Shown: in pieces, positions 20,456 through 27,557 of the stretch
How the letters are laid out: every line of letters begins with the position of its first letter
How positions within the stretch are numbered: the first letter of the stretch is position 1
Assembly: GCA_021414085.1 (NCBI GenBank)
Contig: JAIOPC010000014.1
Coordinates: 930,001-994,000 of the forward strand
Length of the DNA stretch: 64,000 nt
Origin: Actinomycetes bacterium
GTDB lineage: Bacteria > Actinomycetota > Acidimicrobiia > Acidimicrobiales > Ilumatobacteraceae
Direction: 5' to 3'
Translations under genes and position numbers: made by a program
The notes under the pieces: model-generated
The model's database searches: none
Seen by the model: the letters and a program-made list of their open reading frames with translations, nothing else
What the model was told of the DNA's origin: nothing

Positions 20456-21169
20456 GTGAGCTGGGAAACGCACGCAGGCTGGTGGATCGACGGGTTCACC
20501 GACGGCGTCGACCCGGAGTACGAGGAGCAGATCCTTCCCCTCGCCGCCGAGGAGTTGGCCGGTGCAAAGCGCGTGCTCGACGTTGGTTGCGGCGACGGCC
20601 AGGTCAGTCGACTTGCAACGCGGCTCGGCGCGGAAGTGATCGGAATCGACCCGACATGGAACTGCGTCAGCGTCGCGCAGCAGCGCGGTGGCGCGACGTT
20701 CGCGCGCGCCGGAGCCGCGCAGCTTCCATTCGCTGCCGCCAGCTTCGACGCCGTCGTTGCCTGCCTGGTCTTCGAACACATCCGCGATGTCGACGCTGCA
20801 ATCGCCGAAGTGGCGCGCGTGTTGCAGCCCGGCGGGCGCTTCTGCTTCTTCCTCAACCATCCACTGCTACAAACCCCAAACAGCGGTTGGATCGACGACC
20901 AATTCCTCGATCCACCCGAGCAGTACTGGCGCATCGGTTCCTACCTCGTGGAGGACGAAACGTTGGAAGAGGTCGAGAAGAACGTGTTCATTCCGTTCAT
21001 CCATCGCCCACTGAGCCGTTATGTGAACGCGTTGGCTGCCAACGGTTTGTTCGTACAACGAATGGAAGAGCCATCGCCACCGTCGGGGTTCTTAGCGAAG
21101 GCAGAGGAATACGCCGCGGCCGCCACGATTCCCAGGTTGCTGTATCTACGCACTCATAAGATCGCGTAA
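20456..21169 (+). CDS. class I SAM-dependent methyltransferase
   Basis: This 237 aa protein has the SAM-binding motif I VLDVGCGDGQ (residues about 40-49), motif II acidic end GIDPT, motif III AAASFDAVVACLVFEHI and a PGG turn (LQPGGRFCFFLNHP). The C-terminal half is less conserved and may hold the substrate site. The substrate is unknown. The leaderless-type TACGCT (20444-20449) is 6 nt before GTG 20456. The stop overlaps the rapZ start as TAATG, so it is coupled to rapZ, a placement that is not part of the standard rapZ cluster. Confidence 0.8.
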   Translation: MSWETHAGWWIDGFTDGVDPEYEEQILPLAAEELAGAKRVLDVGCGDGQVSRLATRLGAEVIGIDPTWNCVSVAQQRGGATFARAGAAQLPFAAASFDAVVACLVFEHIRDVDAAIAEVARVLQPGGRFCFFLNHPLLQTPNSGWIDDQFLDPPEQYWRIGSYLVEDETLEEVEKNVFIPFIHRPLSRYVNALAANGLFVQRMEEPSPPSGFLAKAEEYAAAATIPRLLYLRTHKIA

Positions 21170-22017
21170 TGGCCGACATCCTGCTGATCACCGGGTTGTC
21201 GGGTGCTGGCAGGTCCGGTGCCGCGGCAGTGCTGGAAGATCTCGGTTGGTATGTGATCGACAATCTTCCGACTTCGCTGGTCGACACCATCGTCGAACTG
21301 GTGAGCAAACCGGGCAGCGACATCGAGCGTCTGGCGCTGGTGGCCGGCCGTCAGCACGTCGACTTACTTCCGAAGGTCGCCGCCTTGCGTGCCTCTGGCC
21401 ATCGAGTGCGGCTGCTGTTCCTCGATTCTTCGACCAACACGTTGGTCAAGCGCTACGACACGACCCGGCGCAAACACCCGCTCGACGGGCAGGCGCCAGG
21501 TTTAGTGGAGGCGATCGATCTCGAGCGCGAGCTGTTGCAACCGGTGCGCTCGGCAGCCGACTTGGTGATCGACACCACCGACCTCAACGTGCACCAGCTG
21601 AAGTCGAAGTTGCTGGCGGCATTCGACGAGGCGGGCGAAGGGCAACGGTTGCAGATAGCGGTCGAAAGCTTCGGCTACAAACACGGCCTGCCGATGGACG
21701 CCGACATCGTGATGGACGTGCGCTTTCTGCCCAACCCGCATTGGGACGATGCGCTTCGGCCGCTCACCGGCCACGACCCAGCCGTGCGCGACTTCGTGCT
21801 CGAACGTGCGCAGGCAAGCGACTTCCTCGATCGCTTCGACGAGCTGATGCGGTCCTTGTTGCCTTCCTACGTGGCCGAAGGCAAGAGCTACCTCACGGTG
21901 GCGTTCGGATGCACTGGCGGGCGCCACCGCAGTGTCGCGGTAGCCGAGGAGCTGGCGCGGCGGCTGCGAGAGCATGGCTACGCCGTGCACACTGGTCATC
22001 GCGATATCAGCCGTTAA
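21169..22017 (+). CDS. rapZ: RapZ-family nucleotide-binding protein
   Basis: This is a 282 aa P-loop protein of the RapZ/YvcJ family. The Walker A is GLSGAGRS (residues 8-15), followed by YVIDNLP and, near the C-terminus, the conserved VAFGCTGGRHRSVAVAEELA. In proteobacteria RapZ binds RNA; in actinobacteria its role is less clear and it usually stands before yvcK and whiA. Here gap follows after only 64 bp, with neither gene present. It starts within the TAATG overlap with the methyltransferase. Confidence 0.94.
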   Translation: MADILLITGLSGAGRSGAAAVLEDLGWYVIDNLPTSLVDTIVELVSKPGSDIERLALVAGRQHVDLLPKVAALRASGHRVRLLFLDSSTNTLVKRYDTTRRKHPLDGQAPGLVEAIDLERELLQPVRSAADLVIDTTDLNVHQLKSKLLAAFDEAGEGQRLQIAVESFGYKHGLPMDADIVMDVRFLPNPHWDDALRPLTGHDPAVRDFVLERAQASDFLDRFDELMRSLLPSYVAEGKSYLTVAFGCTGGRHRSVAVAEELARRLREHGYAVHTGHRDISR

Positions 22018-22039
22018 GGGGTCGTTCGCACCTGGTCGT

Positions 22040-22081
22040 TAAGCTGCGGTCGCACATTCATCTCGCGAAAGGAACGCAGCC
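22040..22081 (+). promoter_or_regulatory. promoter and ribosome binding site for gap
   Basis: TAAGCT (22040-22045) is a -10 candidate, and AAAGGAA (22068-22074) lies 7 nt before ATG 22082. Unlike most first genes here, gap has a leader with a Shine-Dalgarno sequence. Confidence 0.5.
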
Positions 22082-23110
22082 ATGACGGTTCGCGTTGGTA
22101 TCAATGGGTTCGGGCGCATCGGTCGCAACTTCTTTCGGGCGGCGAAAGAGCGCGGCGTCGACATCGATTTCGTAGCGGTCAACGACCTTGGTTCGCTGAC
22201 GACGATGGCGCACCTGCTGAAGTACGACTCGGTGCTCGGCACGCTTCCCAACAAGATTTCGGCGACCGCAAACGGCATCTCGGTTGACGGCGACGAGTTG
22301 CGCGTGCTGTCAGAGCGCGACCCCAAGAAGCTGCCATGGGGCGAGCTCGGCGTCGATGTGGTGATCGAGAGCACTGGCTTCTTCACCAAGCGCCAAACGG
22401 CCGCCTATCACCTGGACGGTGGTGCCCCGCTCGTCATCGTGTCGGCGCCGTGCGACGCTGCCGACGCAACCTTCGTGTACGGCGTGAACCACACCGACTT
22501 CGACTTCGCCACCCAGAAGGTGATCTCGAATGCGAGCTGCACCACCAACTGCTTCGTCCCGCTCGTGAAGGTGCTCGACGACGCGTTCGGCGTCGAGCAG
22601 GGCCTGATGCAAACCGTGCACGCCTACACCGGCGATCAGCAACTCGTCGATGGGCCGCACAACGATCTACGTCGTGCGCGCGGTGCCGCAATCAACATCA
22701 TCCCCACCAGCACCGGCGCAGCCCGCGCAACCAGCCTGGTGCTCAGCTCGATGAAGGGCAAGCTCGACGGCACGTCGTTGCGTGTGCCCGTTCCCACCGG
22801 CAGCATTGTCGACTTCACTGCCAACCTGACGAAGGCGGCGACGGTTGAAGACCTCAACGCCGCGTTCAAGAAGGCGGCCGAGAGCGGCCCGCTGAAGGGC
22901 ATCTTGCGGTACACCGAAGATCCCATCGTGTCGAGCGACATTCAGGGCGACCCGCACAGCTGCATCTTCGACGCCGGCCTCACTGCCAGCATGGGCAAGA
23001 TGGTGAAGGTGCTCGGGTGGTACGACAACGAGTGGGGTTACAGCAACCGTCTCATCGACACCACGCTGTACGCAGGCGGGATCGCGGCCAAAGCGTCGTC
23101 GAAGAAGTAA
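22082..23110 (+). CDS. gap: type I glyceraldehyde-3-phosphate dehydrogenase
   Basis: Gap oxidises glyceraldehyde 3-phosphate to 1,3-bisphosphoglycerate with NAD+. At 342 aa it shows the Rossmann start INGFGRIGRNFFRA, the catalytic Cys in SNASCTTNCFVPL, HAYTGDQQLVDGPHNDLRRARGAA, and WYDNEWGYSNRL at the end. It has a clear ribosome binding site. TAATG overlap couples it to pgk, and pgk overlaps tpiA, giving the classical lower-glycolysis operon. Confidence 0.97.
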   Translation: MTVRVGINGFGRIGRNFFRAAKERGVDIDFVAVNDLGSLTTMAHLLKYDSVLGTLPNKISATANGISVDGDELRVLSERDPKKLPWGELGVDVVIESTGFFTKRQTAAYHLDGGAPLVIVSAPCDAADATFVYGVNHTDFDFATQKVISNASCTTNCFVPLVKVLDDAFGVEQGLMQTVHAYTGDQQLVDGPHNDLRRARGAAINIIPTSTGAARATSLVLSSMKGKLDGTSLRVPVPTGSIVDFTANLTKAATVEDLNAAFKKAAESGPLKGILRYTEDPIVSSDIQGDPHSCIFDAGLTASMGKMVKVLGWYDNEWGYSNRLIDTTLYAGGIAAKASSKK

Positions 23111-24225
23111 TGACCAGGCCCATACCCACGCTCACCGATCTCGGTGACGTGCGCGGCAAGCGGGTGTTGGTGCGCACGGATTTCAACGTGCCGATGGAGA
23201 ACGGCGCCATCACCGACGACTTCCGTATTCGCGCTGCGTTGCCCACCATCAACTGGTTGACCGAGCGCGGTGCAACCGTCGTCACCGCCTCGCACCTCGG
23301 TCGGCCGAAGGGCGCGCCGACTCCGAAGTATTCGATGGATGCGGTGCGTGTCAGATTGGCGGAACTCGCACCCGGTGTCGAGTTGTTGGAGAACCTGCGT
23401 TTCGATCCGGGCGAAGAAGCCAACGACGCCGCGTTCGTCGAGCGACTGGTGCAGGGGATCGATATGTATGTCGACGATGCGTTCGGTGCCTGCCATCGCG
23501 CGCATGCCAGCATTGTCGGGCCTCCGCGCACGCTGCCGAGCGCGATGGGTTTGTTATTGCAGAAGGAAGTCGAAGTGCTGCTTGGCTTGCGCAACAACCC
23601 GAAGCGCCCCTTCGTGGCGATTCTCGGCGGCAGCAAGATCAGCGACAAGTTGGGGGTTGTCGAAGCGTTGCTCGCTGTCGTCGACTCGCTGGTCGTCGGC
23701 GGCGCGATGTGTTTCACGTTCCTTGCCGCACAGGGCTATCCGGTCGGCGATTCGCTCTGGGAGCCCGACCAGGTCGACACGTGTAAGCGCCTGCTCGCCG
23801 AATCGGCAGCGAATGGCAAGACCATTCACCTACCAGAAGACTTGGTCGGCGTCGACGCCACCGGGCGCTTCGCAACGTTCGGCGTGCGTTTGCCCGAAGG
23901 CGCGAAAGGTTTCGATATCGGGCCCGGGACGGCAGCCGCGTTCAGCGACGTGATCATGGAGGCGCGCACGGTCTTCTGGAATGGGCCGATGGGCATGTTC
24001 GAAGACCCGCGCTTCGAGGCTGGGACGCGCACAGTTGCGCAGGCGATGGCCGACACGAGCGCGTTCACCGTCGTCGGTGGTGGCGATAGCGCAGCGGCAC
24101 TCGCACAGTTCGGATTCGCCGACGACGTCGATCACGTCAGCACTGGAGGCGGTGCGGCATTGGAACTACTCGAACTGGGCGACTTGCCCGGTCTCGAGGC
24201 CTTGAGGGGAGCACCGAATGCGTAA
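23110..24225 (+). CDS. pgk: phosphoglycerate kinase, compact variant
   Basis: Pgk transfers the acyl phosphate of 1,3-bisphosphoglycerate to ADP. Substrate-binding motifs are present: RTDFNVPMENG, SHLGRPKG, the GACHRAHAS loop, ILGGSKISDK, and the nucleotide loops WNGPMGMFE and VVGGGDSAAA. The protein is 371 aa against about 390-400 for the family. The shortening is local: after the YSMDAVRVRLAEL helix the chain goes straight to APGVELLENLRFDPGEE, omitting about 25 residues (one strand and one helix of the N-domain). Active residues are retained, so the enzyme should work. Confidence 0.96.
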   Translation: MTRPIPTLTDLGDVRGKRVLVRTDFNVPMENGAITDDFRIRAALPTINWLTERGATVVTASHLGRPKGAPTPKYSMDAVRVRLAELAPGVELLENLRFDPGEEANDAAFVERLVQGIDMYVDDAFGACHRAHASIVGPPRTLPSAMGLLLQKEVEVLLGLRNNPKRPFVAILGGSKISDKLGVVEALLAVVDSLVVGGAMCFTFLAAQGYPVGDSLWEPDQVDTCKRLLAESAANGKTIHLPEDLVGVDATGRFATFGVRLPEGAKGFDIGPGTAAAFSDVIMEARTVFWNGPMGMFEDPRFEAGTRTVAQAMADTSAFTVVGGGDSAAALAQFGFADDVDHVSTGGGAALELLELGDLPGLEALRGAPNA

Positions 24226-24985
24226 GCCGCTCATTTCCGGCAACTGGAAAATGAATCTCAATCACTTCGAAGCGATTCAGACTGTGCAGAAGTTGGCCTA
24301 CCTGGTGGGCAAGGAAGAGCTGAACGTCGCTGATGTCAGCATCCACCCACCGTTCACCGACATTCGCAGCGTGCAGACGGTGATCGACAGCGACAAACTT
24401 GGCTACGCGCTCGGCGCGCAGCATTGTCACTGGGAAGACAAGGGTGCCTTCACTGGCGAAGTGTCGCCCATCTTCCTAGCGAAGTTGGGTGTGCAGTATG
24501 TGATCGCCGGCCACAGCGAGCGCCGCGAGTTGTTCGGCGAGACCGACGAGACGGTCAACAAGAAAGTCGCCGCGATCTTGCAGCAGGGGATGACGCCGAT
24601 CATGTGCGTCGGCGAGACACTGCAGGAACGCGAAGCAGGGGAGACCGAAGCGAAGGTGCTTGGCCAGGTTCGTGCAGGGTTGGCGAATCGCAAGCCCGCG
24701 CAGGTTGCCTCGCTGGTGATTGCCTACGAGCCGATCTGGGCCATCGGCACCGGGCGCAATGCAACAGCCGACGATGCCCAGCAAGTGTGCGCCGCCATCC
24801 GGCGCTGCGTGGCCGAACTGTCGGGCGCCGAAGCCGCGGCCAGCGTGCGGGTGCAGTACGGCGGCAGCGTGAAGGCAGGCACCATCGCCGAACTGATCGC
24901 GCAGCCCGATATCGATGGCGCCCTCGTGGGCGGCGCCAGCCTGGACCCGGACGAGTTCGCCCGCATCTGCAAGCTCGGCGCGTAG
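24218..24985 (+). CDS. tpiA: triose-phosphate isomerase
   Basis: TpiA interconverts dihydroxyacetone phosphate and glyceraldehyde 3-phosphate. The 255 aa barrel has the catalytic lysine in GNWKMN (residues 7-12), the electrophilic His in IAGHSERR, the catalytic Glu in AYEPIWAIGTG with its flexible lid, and the phosphate loop YGGSVKAG. It overlaps the end of pgk by 8 bp. In related genomes secG follows directly; here secG is 8.4 kb away. Confidence 0.97.
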   Translation: MRKPLISGNWKMNLNHFEAIQTVQKLAYLVGKEELNVADVSIHPPFTDIRSVQTVIDSDKLGYALGAQHCHWEDKGAFTGEVSPIFLAKLGVQYVIAGHSERRELFGETDETVNKKVAAILQQGMTPIMCVGETLQEREAGETEAKVLGQVRAGLANRKPAQVASLVIAYEPIWAIGTGRNATADDAQQVCAAIRRCVAELSGAEAAASVRVQYGGSVKAGTIAELIAQPDIDGALVGGASLDPDEFARICKLGA

Positions 24986-25077
24986 ACGGTCTCGACCGTC
25001 TAGAGGCGAACGTCCTGAAGTTCAGGGTCAGCCGACCCTCTGCGACGATGAGACGTTAAGTGTCTGATTGTCTCATC
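24985..25077. promoter_or_regulatory. stacked inverted repeats after tpiA and before the diiron operon
   Basis: Three perfect stems follow each other: GACGGT/ACCGTC (24985-25000, 4 nt loop), GGGTC/GACCC (25025-25038) and GATGAGAC/GTCTCATC (25047-25054 with 25070-25077, 15 nt spacer). A short CTGAA/TTCAG also lies at 25015-25025. The first stems, immediately after the tpiA stop, may terminate transcription. The last, 41 bp before ATG 25118, is well placed as an operator for the downstream operon. Confidence 0.5.
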
Positions 25078-25117
25078 GCCGCGGCCGCGGGTCGGCGGCT
25101 CGATGGAGGCTCATCAA

Positions 25118-26242
25118 ATGACGCTTACACAGGATCCGACACAGACCGATCGCGGGAACGGCGACGGCCGCTACGACAACCTGCCAACGGTTTCGCCGCT
25201 GGGCAATCCGCTCGACTGGAAGTGGCTGCGGGGCGCTAAATCCGAGTGGGGTGTGCGACCCAAAATCGGTCCGCGCGGTTTGACCATGCTCGATATTGCT
25301 ACCGGCACTTACGGCGATGTGCCCGACAATCCGACGCACCGATCGATGGCCCCTCGTGGTGCCGACATTGATCCCGACACTCCCGACATGGGCTACATCC
25401 TCAACAAGAAGAGCGACGTGTGGGCCGAGAACGTGGTCGAGCTGTACGAGGAGGCGGTGGCCCGTCAGTGGAGCGCGACTCGCGACATTCCGTGGGGTGA
25501 GTTGCGCGAGCTGCCCAGCGATATCGAACACGCAATGTGCCAAGTGTGCACCACGCTCACAGAAGTGGAGATGATCGCTGCTGACCTTCCCGCCAAGTGG
25601 ATGTGGCGCATGAACCACGACTTCTTGGAAGCCAAAATGTTTCTCTGCACACAAATCATGGACGAGGCTCGCCACGCAGAAGTTTTCCGTAAGCGCGCAC
25701 TCGCGAATGGTGGCGGCCTGCTGATGTCGCGTGGCCAAAGCGAGGGTCTGCTGCGCACCATCATCGAGGCCAAGAGCTACACGCAAGCAACCGCGCTGAT
25801 GCATCTGCTTGGCGAAGGGTTCATCCTCGACATCTTTCGGATGGGCGAGTTGATCTCACCATCGCCGGTTGAGAAGCGCATGTTTCGGATGGCCATGCAG
25901 GACGAAGCGCGACACGTTGCCTACGGCACGATGCACATCCGCTACGCCGTCGAACAAGATCCAGACGTTGCTGAAGAAATTCATGAGGCACTGGATCACG
26001 GCGAGGCGGTGCTGACTGCGTTCGGCACCAACCAGGACTTTGGCACCGCGCTGGCGGTGTTGCTGGGTGGCGGCGTCGAGCATGTGGAAACCAAGGGCTT
26101 TGAGCTACAGGCCGACATGCAGCGCAAGCAGTTCGCCTCTTACCTCGCCCGCTGCGAGCGTGCTGGTATCAGTCGCTTGCACCGCACCAAGCTGCCGCTC
26201 GAACTGCTGGGCCTCGACCCGAACACGATTCTTGCGAACTGA
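25118..26242 (+). CDS. ferritin-like diiron protein (putative oxygenase)
   Basis: This 374 aa helical protein carries a ferritin/ribonucleotide-reductase-type diiron site. Candidate ligands are the Glu in TTLTEVEMIAAD, DEARHAEVF (ExxH), the Glu in HLLGEGFILDIF and QDEARHVAYG (second ExxH). The first 90 residues are less structured and may form a lid or partner site. The family is known for substrate oxidation or O2/peroxide chemistry, but I cannot assign the substrate. ATG 25118 is chosen because GGAGG (25105-25109) lies 8 nt upstream. It leads an operon with an SCP2-like carrier, a zinc ribbon protein and a ferredoxin, a natural electron donor. Confidence 0.78.
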   Translation: MTLTQDPTQTDRGNGDGRYDNLPTVSPLGNPLDWKWLRGAKSEWGVRPKIGPRGLTMLDIATGTYGDVPDNPTHRSMAPRGADIDPDTPDMGYILNKKSDVWAENVVELYEEAVARQWSATRDIPWGELRELPSDIEHAMCQVCTTLTEVEMIAADLPAKWMWRMNHDFLEAKMFLCTQIMDEARHAEVFRKRALANGGGLLMSRGQSEGLLRTIIEAKSYTQATALMHLLGEGFILDIFRMGELISPSPVEKRMFRMAMQDEARHVAYGTMHIRYAVEQDPDVAEEIHEALDHGEAVLTAFGTNQDFGTALAVLLGGGVEHVETKGFELQADMQRKQFASYLARCERAGISRLHRTKLPLELLGLDPNTILAN

Positions 26243-26254
26243 ACGGAGCATCAA

Positions 26255-26689
26255 ATGCGCATTGATACGGAAGCCTTTTTCGTCGCTCTGGCCGACGAAC
26301 TCAACGCTCACCCAGAACAATTCAAGGTTCATGGAGAGGCCGACATGGTGGCGGCGCTCGTGATGCGCAAGGCCGATGGCGACTTCGCCGTGCGGGTTGC
26401 ATTCGAGGGCATTCGCGTTGAGGCGGTCAGCGAGATCGTGCCAGCCGATGTCGTTGGCGCCGACTACTACCTAGACGGCCCACTGCCGGCATGGCAGGCG
26501 ATGTTCGACGACATCCTCGCCAACGGCGCGGCGAGCGGCCGCCTCACGATCAACAGCCTCGCGCTGCTTGGCACCGAGATTCGCCTACGCGGCGACGATC
26601 CAATGGGTGTCGACAAGTTCTCGCGGTTCAACCAAACCTTGCAGGAATACCTCGACGGTGCAGCTCGCGTAGCTGTCGCCGCGGGCTGA
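26255..26689 (+). CDS. SCP2-like lipid/hydrophobic-ligand carrier protein
   Basis: This 144 aa alpha/beta protein has the layout of the sterol carrier protein 2 fold: a strand-rich N-half (ALVMRKADGDFAVRVAFEGIRVEAV) and the later PLPAWQAMFDDILANGAASG...LTINSLALLGTEIRL. A GGAG ribosome binding site (26245-26248) is 6 nt before the ATG. It lies 12 nt after the diiron gene and shares its GGAG-CATCAA-ATG context. Its likely job is to bind or present a hydrophobic substrate to the diiron protein. Family assignment is by pattern, not by a search. Confidence 0.6.
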   Translation: MRIDTEAFFVALADELNAHPEQFKVHGEADMVAALVMRKADGDFAVRVAFEGIRVEAVSEIVPADVVGADYYLDGPLPAWQAMFDDILANGAASGRLTINSLALLGTEIRLRGDDPMGVDKFSRFNQTLQEYLDGAARVAVAAG

Positions 26690-26703
26690 GAAAGGACGAC
26701 ATC

Positions 26704-26916
26704 ATGAACGCTCCCAACTGCCCGAACTGTGGTCAACCAATCACCCGAGTCGTCGATGTGCCGTATGGCTGGTGGGAGTGGACCGGCGACAAGTACGAAA
26801 ATCGCAACGCTGCCACCCGCGTCGACGTTGCTCCGTGGGTGCACCTCGACTGCATGGGCGAATTGCGCAAGTTCCACCCGCAAAACCCAGTGACCGCCGA
26901 AACTGCTGGCGCGTGA
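26704..26916 (+). CDS. small zinc-ribbon protein (70 aa)
   Basis: A 70 aa protein with one clear CPNCGQP knuckle near the N-terminus and a later H-x-D-C (VHLDCMG) that could complete a zinc site, with several Trp/Tyr residues in between (PYGWWEWTGDKYENR). A GAAAGGA ribosome binding site lies upstream. It sits 14 nt behind the SCP2-like gene, so it belongs to the same operon. Function is unknown; a protein-binding or electron-transfer accessory is plausible. Confidence 0.65.
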   Translation: MNAPNCPNCGQPITRVVDVPYGWWEWTGDKYENRNAATRVDVAPWVHLDCMGELRKFHPQNPVTAETAGA

Positions 26917-26955
26917 GGCTGGTTTGGGCGTGACGCGGGGCTATCGGGCACGCCA

Positions 26956-27366
26956 GTGAGCTTCGCTGTCCTACAGGATCGCTGCATCGGTTGCGGCGCA
27001 TGCGACTTTGCGTGCCATACCGACGCGCTCGTGAAGACCGACTCGTTTCTCGGGCTTTTCGAGATCAATCCATACACCTGTGACGACTGTGGCGTCTGCG
27101 TCAGCAAGTGCCCGGAGACGGCGATCGTGCCCGACGAGCGGTTTCCTGTGTGCGACGGCCGGGGCTGCCCGCTGCATTCGCAACGGCTTGCCGACACCGA
27201 GTGCGCAATCTGGCAGCAGCGGTGCCCCAGCTGCGGCACGACCCTGTGGCGGGAAACGGAGGCCACAGAGTTCGTTTGCCCCAAATGCGACTCCGGACGC
27301 AAGGTTTCATGCCCGCGGACCCGGCTGCTGGAAACCATTCCGTTTGGTCGCCCTGTCGCCGACTGA
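26956..27366 (+). CDS. ferredoxin with two [4Fe-4S] motifs and a C-terminal zinc ribbon
   Basis: The 136 aa protein begins with a bacterial-type ferredoxin: CIGCGACDFAC and CDDCGVCVSKCP (residues about 10-50) provide eight cysteines for two clusters. The C-terminal half has further cysteines (CDGRGC, CPSCG, CPKC, SC) that look like a rubredoxin- or zinc-ribbon-type site. It starts at GTG 26956, 39 nt after the zinc-ribbon gene. It is the likely electron donor to the diiron protein that opens the operon. Confidence 0.8.
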   Translation: MSFAVLQDRCIGCGACDFACHTDALVKTDSFLGLFEINPYTCDDCGVCVSKCPETAIVPDERFPVCDGRGCPLHSQRLADTECAIWQQRCPSCGTTLWRETEATEFVCPKCDSGRKVSCPRTRLLETIPFGRPVAD

Positions 27367-27451
27367 GGCGAACGCCAGGTGTCTACATTTCGTACAAATG
27401 GCAACGGCGGGGCTACCTGTGCATCAAAGCCCGTGCTATCCTCCATCCGCC

Positions 27452-27476
27452 CGTATTGATCGGGGAGGACAATACG
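27452..27476 (+). promoter_or_regulatory. inverted repeat in the leader of the ABC importer operon
   Basis: CGTATTG (27452-27458) and CAATACG (27470-27476) are perfect inverted arms around 11 nt, placed 10 nt after a -10-like TATCCT (27437-27442). The position suits an operator or a leader hairpin. The rest of 27367-27557 has no ORF that I would support. Confidence 0.4.
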
Positions 27477-27557
27477 AGCTGCGGTTTGGCGAGGCTTCAT
27501 GCCCCGCCGAGAGTGCCGCATCGACCTCCCTCCGTTTCCACCAGGAGGACCATCCAC

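Noticed and set aside
20423-20860. N-terminal extension of the second LLM protein to 451 aa
   Set aside because: The extra part lies antisense to the methyltransferase gene and does not resemble LLM proteins. The duplicated promoter and MDFA start fix the start at 20422.
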